Counted from the first letter of the stretch, positions 1 to 5,470 are shown. The stretch is 6,052 nucleotides of DNA from JBKJTP01 sp046590195 (GCA_046590195.1 JBKJTP010000314.1:1-6052), one strand, 5' to 3'. The notes: a model not told the origin generated them from the sequence alone. A program made the numbers and translations.

Positions 1-539
1 CCATGGAGTTCCTGTACGACCAGGACGGTTCGTTCTACTTCATGGAGATGAACACGCGTATCCAGGTGGAGCACTGCGTGACAGAGCAAGTCATCGGTAT
101 GGACCTGATCAAGCAGCAGATCCATGTTGCAGCGGGTGGAAAGATCTCGAAGAAGGCCCCGAAGCCGCAAGGCCACGCGATCGAAGTTCGCATCAATGCC
201 GAGGATCCAGAGCGCGATTTCCGTCCTTCGCCGGGCAAGATCACGAGCTACCACGCACCGGGCGGATATGGCGTCCGTATGGACAGCCATGTCTATGATG
301 GCTATTCGATCCCACCGTATTACGACTCAATGGTCGGCAAGCTGATCGTCACAGGTGCAGACCGCAACGAAGCGATCGAGCGTATGCGCGGCGCGCTGGA
401 TGAGATCACGATCGAGGGCATCAAGACGACGATCCCATTCCACAAGATGCTCATGCGCAACGAGCAGTTCATCGCTGGCGACTTCGATACGCATTTCCTC
501 GATACCTTCGACTGGAAATCTGCAATGGCTAAGCACTAA
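1..539 (+). CDS. accC: Acetyl-CoA carboxylase biotin carboxylase subunit, C-terminal part (5' end outside window)
   Basis: This subunit carboxylates biotin on the carrier protein BCCP with ATP and bicarbonate, the first half of the acetyl-CoA carboxylase reaction that makes malonyl-CoA for fatty acids in the cytoplasm. The visible 178 codons begin at base 3, inside the ATP-grasp core, and correspond to roughly the last 40% of a protein of about 450 aa. The signature MEMNTRIQVEH is present. By alignment from memory to E. coli AccC, visible residues E15, R19, Q21, V22 and E23 match E288, R292, Q294, V295 and the catalytic E296, and R63 matches R338. The C-terminal domain follows (RINAEDP, SPGKIT, APGGYGVR, PPYYDSMVGKL, GIKTT). 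One departure is HCVTE where HPVTE is usual. The C-terminus has normal length. Pyruvate or propionyl-CoA carboxylase subunits share this fold, but the end shortly after the biotin carboxylase C-terminal domain fits a stand-alone AccC. gcvH follows 110 bp downstream on the same strand. Confidence 0.95.
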   Translation, partial: MEFLYDQDGSFYFMEMNTRIQVEHCVTEQVIGMDLIKQQIHVAAGGKISKKAPKPQGHAIEVRINAEDPERDFRPSPGKITSYHAPGGYGVRMDSHVYDGYSIPPYYDSMVGKLIVTGADRNEAIERMRGALDEITIEGIKTTIPFHKMLMRNEQFIAGDFDTHFLDTFDWKSAMAKH

Positions 540-583
540 TCTGCGACCTCTAAACACTAATCTGCGACCTCTAAGCACTAATT
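530..583 (+). repeat. 21-bp tandem repeat, about 2.5 copies, overlapping the accC stop
   Basis: Units lie at 530-550, 551-571 and a partial one at 572-583. Each starts TAAGCACTAA (TAAACACTAA in the second unit), and the two full units end CTGCGACCTC; they differ at one base. The accC stop codon (537-539) is inside the first unit. Because 21 bp is seven codons, each later unit repeats Lys-His-stop in the accC frame, so the duplication leaves the protein end unchanged. Recent slipped-strand duplication of the accC 3' end is the simplest reading. Confidence 0.85.
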
Positions 584-591
584 GCTTAGTG
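571..591 (+). other. Overlapping alternative hairpins after the 21-bp repeat
   Basis: CTAAGCA (571-577) can pair with TGCTTAG (583-589) over a 5-nt loop. Alternatively CACTAA (576-581) can pair with TTAGTG (586-591) over a 4-nt loop. The two structures exclude each other. No T-run follows, so this is not a standard intrinsic terminator; it might protect the 3' end of the accC mRNA. Function is unproven. Confidence 0.35.
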
Positions 592-614
592 ACAGGTGTT
601 TACTGCGCTTCACT

Positions 615-643
615 TTGAGCGCTCAACGATTTTCTCATATTAA
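615..643 (+). promoter_or_regulatory. Possible gcvH promoter overlapping a perfect 12-bp palindrome
   Basis: TTGAGC (615-620) and TATTAA (638-643) each match four of six bases of the sigma-70 hexamers and are 17 bp apart. The -35-like hexamer is the left half of the perfect palindrome TTGAGCGCTCAA (615-626), which could be an operator. A start site about 7 nt past the -10 would fall at the gcvH ATG (650), giving a leaderless mRNA. No primary Bacteroidota box (TAnnTTTG) was seen here. This is a pattern match only. Confidence 0.3.
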
Positions 644-649
644 CGAGAC

Positions 650-1021
650 ATGAATTTCCCATCCGAACTCAAGTACACCAAGGAGCACGAGTGGCTTCGC
701 GTTGAAGGCAATGTTGGCACCGTTGGCGTTACTGACTATGCGCAAGGTGAACTCGGCGACGTGATCTTCATCGATATCAAGCCAGGTCAGAGCGTCAGCG
801 CAGGCGATACCTTCGGTTCGATCGAAGCGGTAAAGACCGTCAGCGATCTCTACGCACCTGTCTCCGGCACGATCACCGAAGTCAATCCAGCACTCAACGA
901 CAATCCAGCGCTCGTCAACACCGATCCTTACGGTGACGGTTGGTTGGTGAAGTTTGAGATCAGTGGTGAAGGCAGCGAGTTGCTTGAGGTTGGCGATTAC
1001 AAGTCGTTGATCGGGCAGTAA
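650..1021 (+). CDS. gcvH: Glycine cleavage system H protein (lipoyl carrier)
   Basis: GcvH carries the aminomethyl group on a swinging lipoyl arm between the P, T and L proteins of the glycine cleavage system, which makes 5,10-methylene-THF, CO2 and ammonia from glycine in the cytoplasm. In some bacteria H protein also takes part in lipoate transfer. The 123-aa product has usual family length. It starts with the family pattern KYTKEHEWLR (8-17), followed by GVTDYAQGELGDVIF (26-40). The lipoylation segment is SIEAVKTVSDLYAP (57-70), with K62 as the lysine expected to be modified. NDNPALVN and GWLVKFE follow as normal. The ATG at 650 is chosen because it gives the standard N-terminus; only a weak purine stretch (AACGAGAC) precedes it. 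The other gcv genes are not in the window, so the complex is encoded elsewhere. An intrinsic terminator follows within 45 bp. A weaker hairpin (AAAGGA 1020-1025 with TCCTTT 1035-1040) overlaps its stop codon. Confidence 0.96.
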   Translation: MNFPSELKYTKEHEWLRVEGNVGTVGVTDYAQGELGDVIFIDIKPGQSVSAGDTFGSIEAVKTVSDLYAPVSGTITEVNPALNDNPALVNTDPYGDGWLVKFEISGEGSELLEVGDYKSLIGQ

Positions 1022-1063
1022 AGGATAGCTCCCGTCCTTTTCGAAAGTTCTGCAATTGAATAC

Positions 1064-1101
1064 CGAAGACTCGCTCGCCGAGCCTTCGTTATTTTTTTTT
1101 T
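1064..1101 (+). terminator. Intrinsic terminator between gcvH and guaA, abutting the guaA start
   Basis: CGAAG-a-CTCG (1064-1073) pairs with CGAG-c-CTTCG (1079-1088) around a 5-nt loop, giving a nine-pair stem with one A/C mismatch. A T-rich tail follows: TT, A, then ten T (1089-1101). It fits a rho-independent terminator for the transcript coming through gcvH. The tail ends 5 nt before the guaA ATG at 1107, so it lies in the guaA leader of any read-through transcript and could also act as an attenuator. Confidence 0.75.
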
Positions 1102-1106
1102 GCACT

Positions 1107-2654
1107 ATGGCGCATTCAGGCGATACCATCCTCATTCTCGATTTCGGCTCGCAGTACACGCAGCTTATCGCTCGCCGTGTTCGTGAGCTTGGCGTCTATG
1201 CAGAGCTCCTCCCCGGTAACGCACCGTTCGAAGAGATCGAGAAGCACAACCCGACCGCAATCATCTTCTCCGGCGGACCGATGTCTGTCTATGCCGAAGG
1301 CGCACCGCTTCCCGATAAGCGCGTATTCGATATGCAAAAGCCGATCCTTGGCATCTGCTACGGGTTGCAGGTTTTCGCACACATGATGGGTGGCGTAGTC
1401 GATAAGAGTGCGAAGCGCGAGTATGGCCGCGCCGAGATCGTCTTCGATGATCCAGGCAGCAAGCTTTTGCAGGATATTCCGGCACGCTCGAATGTCTGGA
1501 TGTCGCATGGCGATTCACTGAAGCAGATTCCTGAAGGCTTCAAAGTCATCGCGCACACGAACAACGCGCCGATCTGCGCACTCGCCAATGAAGAGCGCAA
1601 CTGGTATGCAGTGCAATTCCACCCGGAAGTAGTTCACACCGAGAACGGCAAGCAGATCCTCTCGAATTTCATCTTCGAGATCGCACATGCGAAGGCCAAC
1701 TGGTCGCCAGCAGATTTCATCGAAGCCACGATCAGAGAGATCCGCGAGCGAGTAGGGGATAAGACCGTTATCTGCGCACTCTCTGGTGGTGTCGATTCAT
1801 CTGTCGCTGCAGTGCTCGTACACAAAGCGATCGGCGACCAGCTCAAGTGCATTCACGTCGACAACGGCCTGATGCGCAAGAACGAGAGTGCCGAAGTGCT
1901 GCATACATACCGCGATCACTTCGGGATGCAGATCGACTTCAACGATGCGAGTGAGATGTTCCTCGAACGTCTCGCAGGCGTTACCGATCCAGAACAGAAG
2001 CGCAAGATCATCGGCAAAGCATTCATCGATGTGCTGGCTGAAGAGGCTGTGAAGTTTGAAGGCGCCACTTTCCTCGTGCAGGGTACGATCTATCCTGACG
2101 TCATTGAGTCGGTGTCCTTCAAGGGGCCATCGCAGACGATCAAGTCGCATCACAATGTTGGCGGCTTGCCGGAGAAGATGAACCTGAAGTTGATCGAGCC
2201 ACTGCGAGAGCTCTTCAAGGACGAAGTTCGCAATGTTTGCCGCGCGCTAGGCATCCCCGAGCACTTCATCGACCGGCATCCTTTCCCAGGTCCAGGGCTC
2301 GCTGTGCGTGTCATCGGCGACATCACGAAGCACAAGCTCGATCTATTGCGTCAGGCCGACGCGATCTTCATCGAAGAACTTCGAACATCAAAGCTCTATC
2401 ACTCAACATGGCAGGCGTTCGTTGTGCTCTTGCCAGTACAGACGGTCGGCGTGATGGGTGACGAGCGCACATATGACAACGTCGTTGCATTACGCGCAGT
2501 CTCTTCAGTCGATGGCATGACCGCGGACTGGTCGCGTCTTCCGCACGAATTCCTCGCGCACGTATCCTCGCGCATCTCGAATGAGGTCAAAGGCCTCAGC
2601 CGCGTGGTCTATGATATTAGCTCGAAGCCACCTGCCACGATCGAGTGGGAGTAA
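1107..2654 (+). CDS. guaA: GMP synthase (glutamine-hydrolysing)
   Basis: GuaA converts XMP, ATP and glutamine to GMP, the last step of guanine nucleotide synthesis, in the cytoplasm. The 515-aa product has the full family layout. An N-terminal class I glutamine amidotransferase spans about 7-195: ILDFGSQYTQLIARRVRE, oxyanion SGGP (55-58), nucleophile C84 in GICYGLQ, and H172/E174 in VQFHPEV. The ATP pyrophosphatase domain has the P-loop SGGVDSS (226-232), and VDNGLMRKNE follows. The GuaA C-terminal dimerisation domain includes SHHNVGGLPEKM, HPFPGPGLAVR (391-401) and the ending KPPATIEWE. All catalytic residues expected are present. ATG 1107 is chosen because it gives the standard short N-terminus. 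An upstream in-frame TTG at 1056 would add 17 residues encoded by the terminator hairpin and is unlikely. There is no Shine-Dalgarno sequence, and the upstream U-tract ends 5 nt before the start. The guaA promoter is therefore not obvious; it may lie in the gcvH 3' region, or guaA may depend on read-through. A T9SS domain relic follows in frame. Confidence 0.97.
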   Translation: MAHSGDTILILDFGSQYTQLIARRVRELGVYAELLPGNAPFEEIEKHNPTAIIFSGGPMSVYAEGAPLPDKRVFDMQKPILGICYGLQVFAHMMGGVVDKSAKREYGRAEIVFDDPGSKLLQDIPARSNVWMSHGDSLKQIPEGFKVIAHTNNAPICALANEERNWYAVQFHPEVVHTENGKQILSNFIFEIAHAKANWSPADFIEATIREIRERVGDKTVICALSGGVDSSVAAVLVHKAIGDQLKCIHVDNGLMRKNESAEVLHTYRDHFGMQIDFNDASEMFLERLAGVTDPEQKRKIIGKAFIDVLAEEAVKFEGATFLVQGTIYPDVIESVSFKGPSQTIKSHHNVGGLPEKMNLKLIEPLRELFKDEVRNVCRALGIPEHFIDRHPFPGPGLAVRVIGDITKHKLDLLRQADAIFIEELRTSKLYHSTWQAFVVLLPVQTVGVMGDERTYDNVVALRAVSSVDGMTADWSRLPHEFLAHVSSRISNEVKGLSRVVYDISSKPPATIEWE

Positions 2655-2834
2655 GTTGAAACGAATAATCCCCTCGTTACTGGACTTCTGCGAGACTACG
2701 CGATTACGAACGCACTAGGACAACGTGTGCTCGAAGGCGTGACCGAGCGAAGTATCGACGTATCGCGTCTTCCAGCCGGAGTGTATTTTCTTTATACTCC
2801 GAAGCGCACAAATGCGATGAGATTCCTGAAGTAA
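2655..2834 (+). pseudogene. Start-less T9SS type A C-terminal sorting-domain relic, in frame after guaA
   Basis: The frame stays open for 59 codons immediately after the guaA stop and ends at TAA 2832-2834. Its translation contains YAITNALGQRVLEG, then SIDVSRLPAGVYFLY and the ending MRFLK. This is the classic pattern of Bacteroidota type IX secretion sorting domains (a strand with DxxGrxV-like motif, then sidvs-LpaGvYfl, then a basic terminal strand). In intact genes this domain ends a large secreted protein and directs it through T9SS to the cell surface. Here no ATG lies upstream of the domain, no signal peptide exists and only the last 59 codons remain, so it is read as the 3' stub of a lost gene whose upstream part was replaced by or joined to the guaA end. 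GuaA itself has its normal C-terminus, so it is not truncated. Stop-codon read-through giving a GuaA-sorting-domain fusion is formally possible but improbable for a cytoplasmic enzyme. Confidence 0.7.
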
Positions 2835-2857
2835 TAAGTCTGATCGCAGATGCTCGG

Positions 2858-3418
2858 TCAATAACCTCGAAATGTTCTCAGCTCGATCGCGTCCTTGAAG
2901 CGTGCGAAGCGGCTCATCTCCAGATAGTCCTCGCGATCCTCAATAACGACAGTTTCATTAAGACCGGATACAACCCCCAGCACGAGACCAGTAACGCCTC
3001 CAACCGGCACACCAAGTACGATCCCGATGACCGGTCCCCATCCACCGCCGTGTCCAGAGCTGCCGTCTGAGAGATAGCCTAAAAGATAGCCAGCAACACC
3101 ACCGATGATCACGCCGCCAAGTAGCCCACCAACACCATTGAGCAGCGCCGGTGCGTCGTTACGAAAAATGACCGCATCAAGTTGCCGGTAGTGTAATGAT
3201 GTGATGGTTCGTGCAGGAGCAACTTGCGCAAGATCGCTGCGCAGCACTGCAAGTGAATCATCGAAAAGCGCAAGCAACTCACCGTGCAACTCTGTCGAAT
3301 CGCGAAGGAAGAAGACAGTGTTCGATCGCGCTTCGAGTGTATCGAATTTTGGTTTACAGCTTTGCAGCGAAAGCACGAGGACAATGACGCAGAGGAGCGT
3401 CGACCTAGAGAAATTCAT
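2858..3418 (-). CDS. Putative lipoprotein with glycine-zipper-like hydrophobic segments
   Basis: No named family is recognised. The 186-aa form starts with a lipoprotein signal: MNFSRS, a hydrophobic core, then LSLQSC with lipid-anchor Cys at 21, so export and anchoring in the envelope are expected. A soluble part (about 30-90) contains RDSTELHGELLALFDDSLAVL and DAVIF, resembling small beta-rich regions seen before Gly-rich segments in Bacteroidota hypothetical proteins. Two hydrophobic Gly-rich stretches follow (about 95-115 and 128-153) with GxxxG spacing (GGLLGG, GGVAG, GGVTG). They are separated by a polar Gly/Ser/His loop and followed by a charged C-terminus. The zippers suggest membrane insertion or oligomerisation, but function is unknown. 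ATG 3418 is chosen because it places the lipobox correctly. A GTG at 3475 overlaps the upstream gene's TGA, which could imply coupled translation, but it would add 19 residues before the signal. There is no clear Shine-Dalgarno. The gene is convergent with guaA and no terminator is seen between them. Confidence 0.75.
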   Translation of the reverse strand: MNFSRSTLLCVIVLVLSLQSCKPKFDTLEARSNTVFFLRDSTELHGELLALFDDSLAVLRSDLAQVAPARTITSLHYRQLDAVIFRNDAPALLNGVGGLLGGVIIGGVAGYLLGYLSDGSSGHGGGWGPVIGIVLGVPVGGVTGLVLGVVSGLNETVVIEDREDYLEMSRFARFKDAIELRTFRGY

Positions 3419-3471
3419 TTGTCCGTTCGATTTACAGAAAACTTTAGGGCATGCCTTATAGGGAGGGTCGA

Positions 3472-3807
3472 TCACGCTGGGCCAGCTGAACGCATTGAGT
3501 TCTCGTTGCTTGAGAGCAACACGGCAAATCGGAGCAGGGTCTCAAAGCAGAGAAGCTTAGGTAGGTCGGTGCTGGTGCGCTTGAGGTCGTTCGTCAGCGA
3601 CTTCATTATATCTTCGATAGAAGGATTGCGCTGTTCGAGGATGAGGCATTGCGCCTCGGAATCCCAATCTGGAGGTAGCTTCAGGATGCTTGCCTTCAGC
3701 AAGGCGTAGTAGAAGGCCGGTTGATGCAGGTCGTCGAATGCGCGGGGTTTGCCGGTTGCAGCAATGCATTCTTCGATGTCGCTTACGTACTCTTTGGCGT
3801 CGAACAT
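3472..3807 (-). CDS. Hypothetical protein, 111 aa
   Basis: The family is not recognised. The product is a soluble, probably mostly helical protein with no signal peptide or membrane segment: MFDAKEYVSDIEECIAATGK at the start, then HQPAFYYALLKASILKLPPDWD, IEDIMKSLTNDLKRT and LPKLLCFETLLRFAVLL. Codon use is like the neighbouring genes (many GAC, ATC, CTC, CTG, AAG), which supports real coding. An in-frame TAG directly precedes the ATG, so the ORF cannot extend upstream in this frame. Either 3807 is the true start or the protein is the end of a longer, broken gene. The stop codon overlaps a GTG of the downstream lipoprotein frame, consistent with a minus-strand operon. Shine-Dalgarno signal is absent. 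It could also be an unrelated small regulatory protein; the sequence does not decide. Confidence 0.55.
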   Translation of the reverse strand: MFDAKEYVSDIEECIAATGKPRAFDDLHQPAFYYALLKASILKLPPDWDSEAQCLILEQRNPSIEDIMKSLTNDLKRTSTDLPKLLCFETLLRFAVLLSSNENSMRSAGPA

Positions 3808-4172
3808 CTACTTCGAATGGTATTGCCGAATTTGCAGATTGTGGGTGAATTAGAATGGTATCCCATCAAAAAGCTGACCAAGCTGGACTGGAGGAGGGCA
3901 CCCAACTCATCAATTTCTTGGGAGGCGCCAAAAAATTGCCTATTTTCGTATAGCTCATGAGGAAGCGGGGAAGTGCTCACCGACACATTTAACCTGTCCC
4001 CTACATGTCACCGGTCTGAGTTTGCCCTGGACCGAAGCCACGTAGCCCGCTGATCCGTGAGTAGAATTCATCACTGCCGATTAAACCAGCAGTTTGCGGC
4101 AGGCGTCTGAAAACCGAATCGATACAACCGATCTCAACCCTGATTGTTTTGATCAGACCAAATCATACCACC
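3808..4172. other. Gene-poor stretch, possible decayed sequence
   Basis: No convincing gene lies in these 365 bases. A minus frame at 3783-3986 (67 aa, GTG start) overlaps the start of the 111-aa gene by 25 bp, and a plus frame runs to a stop at 3960. Both look partly protein-like, neither has a recognisable domain, and at most one can be real. Near 3990-4020 the minus strand reads GGTGACATG followed by GGGGACAGG, two related octamer-like blocks that vaguely resemble insertion-sequence ends, but no transposase or matching opposite end is seen. The segment from 4060 to 4172 should hold the promoter of the envelope gene pair. I see no clear -35/-10 or TAnnTTTG box there. Confidence 0.4.
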
Positions 4173-4544
4173 ATGCTAAGAAAGAAGACCGTTCTTTCCG
4201 TCGCGATGCTCGCAGCGTTCACCTTGACGCTCGCTAGCTGCTCGAACAAAGCGACCGAAGAACAAATGAAGACCCTACGTGCACTTGATAGCGAACGCGA
4301 CGGACTCCGTGCCGAGCTCGAGCGCAGTCAGTCAGCTCTCCGAGATGCAAAAGGAAAGCTCACCACACAGGACCGCGATCTCAAGGATTGCAACGACGAC
4401 ACACAGTTCGCGCGCGCTGAGCTCGTTAACTGGCCGAACGTCTGGGCTGATAGCCTCGACTGGAAGATCGCTGAGCGTCCAGCTCCTGCGAAGAGCACTG
4501 GCGGTGCACCTCGCAACAGCACGTCATCGTCGAACAAGAAATAA
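4173..4544 (+). CDS. Small coiled-coil lipoprotein
   Basis: The 123-aa product has a lipoprotein signal (MLRKKTVLSVAML, hydrophobic core, lipobox LASC with anchor Cys at 23). A heptad-rich, charged coiled coil follows at about 27-75 (EEQMKTLRALDSERDGL, then RAELERSQSALRDAKGKL). Next is a single Cys (73), then a Trp-rich patch NWPNVWADSLDWKI (86-99), and a low-complexity Pro/Ser/Thr/Asn tail ending NKK. It is not a recognised family; the layout of lipid anchor plus rod recalls Lpp-like or other envelope spacers, which is inference. ATG 4173 is chosen because it fits the signal peptide; an in-frame TTG at 4149 would add eight residues. ACCACC rather than a Shine-Dalgarno precedes it. The next gene starts 21 nt after its stop, has a related layout and a matching W-P-x-[VI]-W motif, so the two are probably co-transcribed and functionally linked. 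Confidence 0.8.
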   Translation: MLRKKTVLSVAMLAAFTLTLASCSNKATEEQMKTLRALDSERDGLRAELERSQSALRDAKGKLTTQDRDLKDCNDDTQFARAELVNWPNVWADSLDWKIAERPAPAKSTGGAPRNSTSSSNKK

Positions 4545-4565
4545 CCAACAAACCAAGTAACGACC

Positions 4566-5282
4566 ATGAAGAACATAACTATTCTTTCGATCGCGCTCGG
4601 AGTTGGACTTACCGCTTCGACTGCATTTGCACAGTATCCTGCCGACTTCACAAAGGATCAGGCAGATTCGACCATCAGCTTCCGCCGTTCGGAGATCAGC
4701 ACCCTACAGGGACAGGTCAATCAGGCGAAGGCTGACGTGACTCGCACGAACACCGACATCAATACTCGCATGTCCGAAGTGGGCTCGTGCCGCGACGCAC
4801 TCTACTCAATGCTCGGCACCGACCGCAACGGCTACAACGCATACCGCGAACGCTTGCAGCGCGCGGAGCAAGAGCTCGGCGGCCTCCGAAGCATGGGCGC
4901 AAACGCCGACATGGCGCGCGTCAATGCACTTGAGTCAGAGATCCGCTACCTCCGTGGCGAGAAGATCGTACTTATTCGCGATCACAAGAACCGCGTACAG
5001 TCGGCATCGAACGGCTTCATCCAGATGAAGCGTGGCTTGGTACCACAGAACGCGATGTACACCGTTGGCACATGGCGCGAGAATCGCGACTGCTTATGGA
5101 ACATCGCAAAGAAGCCAGAGATCTACAGCGATGCATTCGCATGGCCAAAGATCTGGCGCGCAAACATGGACCAGATCAAAAATCCTGATGTGATCCATCC
5201 TGGTATGCAACTCGCGATCGTTAAGACCGAAGTAACACCAGAGGACCGCGACGCAACCGGCTACCGCCGAGCACGTAGGTAA
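4566..5282 (+). CDS. Secreted coiled-coil protein with divergent LysM-like C-terminal domain
   Basis: The 238-aa product begins with a Sec signal peptide (MKNITILSIALGVGL, cleavage expected after AFA at 20-22, mature N-terminus QYPADF). Residues about 30-155 are heptad-rich and predicted to form coiled coil, broken near 75-92 by GSCRDALYSMLGTDRNGY. Residues 165-219 follow the LysM pattern: YTVGTW, CLWNIAKKPEIY, FAWPKIWRAN and IKNPDVIHPGMQLAIV. Compared with classic LysM (YxVxxGDtLwsIA...Y...W..I..aN...I.npd.I.pGq.L.I), the GDT turn is altered and an insertion precedes the second Trp. LysM domains usually bind peptidoglycan, so a periplasmic wall-binding role is likely; the coiled coil may contact the upstream lipoprotein. 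A basic tail ends the protein (GYRRARR). There is no Shine-Dalgarno; ACGACC precedes the ATG. A heptamer repeat starts at the stop codon and a strong terminator follows at 5333. Confidence 0.85.
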   Translation: MKNITILSIALGVGLTASTAFAQYPADFTKDQADSTISFRRSEISTLQGQVNQAKADVTRTNTDINTRMSEVGSCRDALYSMLGTDRNGYNAYRERLQRAEQELGGLRSMGANADMARVNALESEIRYLRGEKIVLIRDHKNRVQSASNGFIQMKRGLVPQNAMYTVGTWRENRDCLWNIAKKPEIYSDAFAWPKIWRANMDQIKNPDVIHPGMQLAIVKTEVTPEDRDATGYRRARR

Positions 5283-5323
5283 GCGTATAGCGTCTAGCGT
5301 CTAGCGTTCAGCGTCTAGCGTAT
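5282..5323 (+). repeat. Heptamer tandem repeat (AGCGTNT), six units
   Basis: Six 7-bp units run without gaps from the last base of the LysM gene's stop codon: AGCGTAT, AGCGTCT, AGCGTCT, AGCGTTC, AGCGTCT, AGCGTAT. A further AG follows. Variation is confined to the last two positions of the unit. It lies between the stop codon and the terminator, so it is transcribed but not translated. Such short tandem repeats are typical slippage-prone intergenic repeats; no function is apparent. Confidence 0.9.
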
Positions 5324-5332
5324 AGAATTAAG

Positions 5333-5362
5333 AAAGCCTCGAGCATTGCTCGGGGCTTTTTT
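5333..5362 (+). terminator. Strong intrinsic terminator of the envelope gene pair
   Basis: AAAGCCTCGAGC (5333-5344) pairs with GCTCGGGGCTTT (5348-5359) through 12 pairs, one of them a G-T wobble, around a 3-nt ATT loop. Six T (5357-5362) form the tail. It lies 50 bp after the LysM gene stop on the same strand and is the expected end of the 4173-5282 transcript. The flanking A-run also allows weaker action in the reverse direction. Confidence 0.92.
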
Positions 5363-5366
5363 GTAT

Positions 5367-5469
5367 CGTGGCACAGGCTTCCAGCCTGTGACCCCATGAC
5401 TTCCAGTTTATACCTGTCATTGCGAGGAGGTGTTCATCGCTTCAGCGATGAAACCGACGCGGCAATCTC
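5367..5469 (+). repeat. Dispersed 103-bp palindromic element, copy 1
   Basis: This stretch matches 5950-6052 at 101 of 103 bases (differences at 5405 and 5443). Two modules are visible. The first is a perfect hairpin, CACAGGCT (5372-5379) with AGCCTGTG (5383-5390) over a 3-nt loop. The second runs from TCATTGCGAGGAGG to GCGGCAATCTC, with outer pairing ATTGC/GCAAT and an inner 8-bp stem TTCATCGC/GCGATGAA (5433-5440 with 5445-5452). The second module resembles widely dispersed bacterial repeats of the 'TCATTGCGAG...GCAATCTC' kind. No coding capacity is seen. The similarity to copy 2 starts exactly here, 5 bp after the terminator. Confidence 0.9.
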
Positions 5470-5470
5470 C

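Noticed and set aside
1056..1106. TTG start 17 codons upstream for guaA
   Set aside because: The added residues are encoded by the terminator hairpin and poly-T run and are absent from GuaA proteins; ATG 1107 gives the family N-terminus.
1022..1106. Purine (guanine-type) riboswitch before guaA
   Set aside because: The 85-nt gap holds only small hairpins and a terminator; no three-way junction or conserved purine-aptamer core is visible.
635..1159. Long minus-strand frame opposite gcvH and the guaA start
   Set aside because: It mirrors strongly supported plus-strand genes and crosses the terminator; its translation shows no family features.
3419..3475. GTG 3475 as start of the glycine-zipper lipoprotein
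   Set aside because: It would put 19 extra residues, including polar ones and two Cys, before a clean lipoprotein signal; ATG 3418 fits better, though coupling to the upstream stop keeps it possible.
3284..3709. Plus-strand frame of 141 codons opposite the two minus-strand genes
   Set aside because: Arg/Ser-rich shadow-like translation without domain; the minus strand has the signal peptide and coherent codon use.
3783..3986. 67-aa minus-strand frame
   Set aside because: GTG start, overlap with the better 111-aa gene, no recognisable domain and a competing plus frame; left in the gene-poor segment note.
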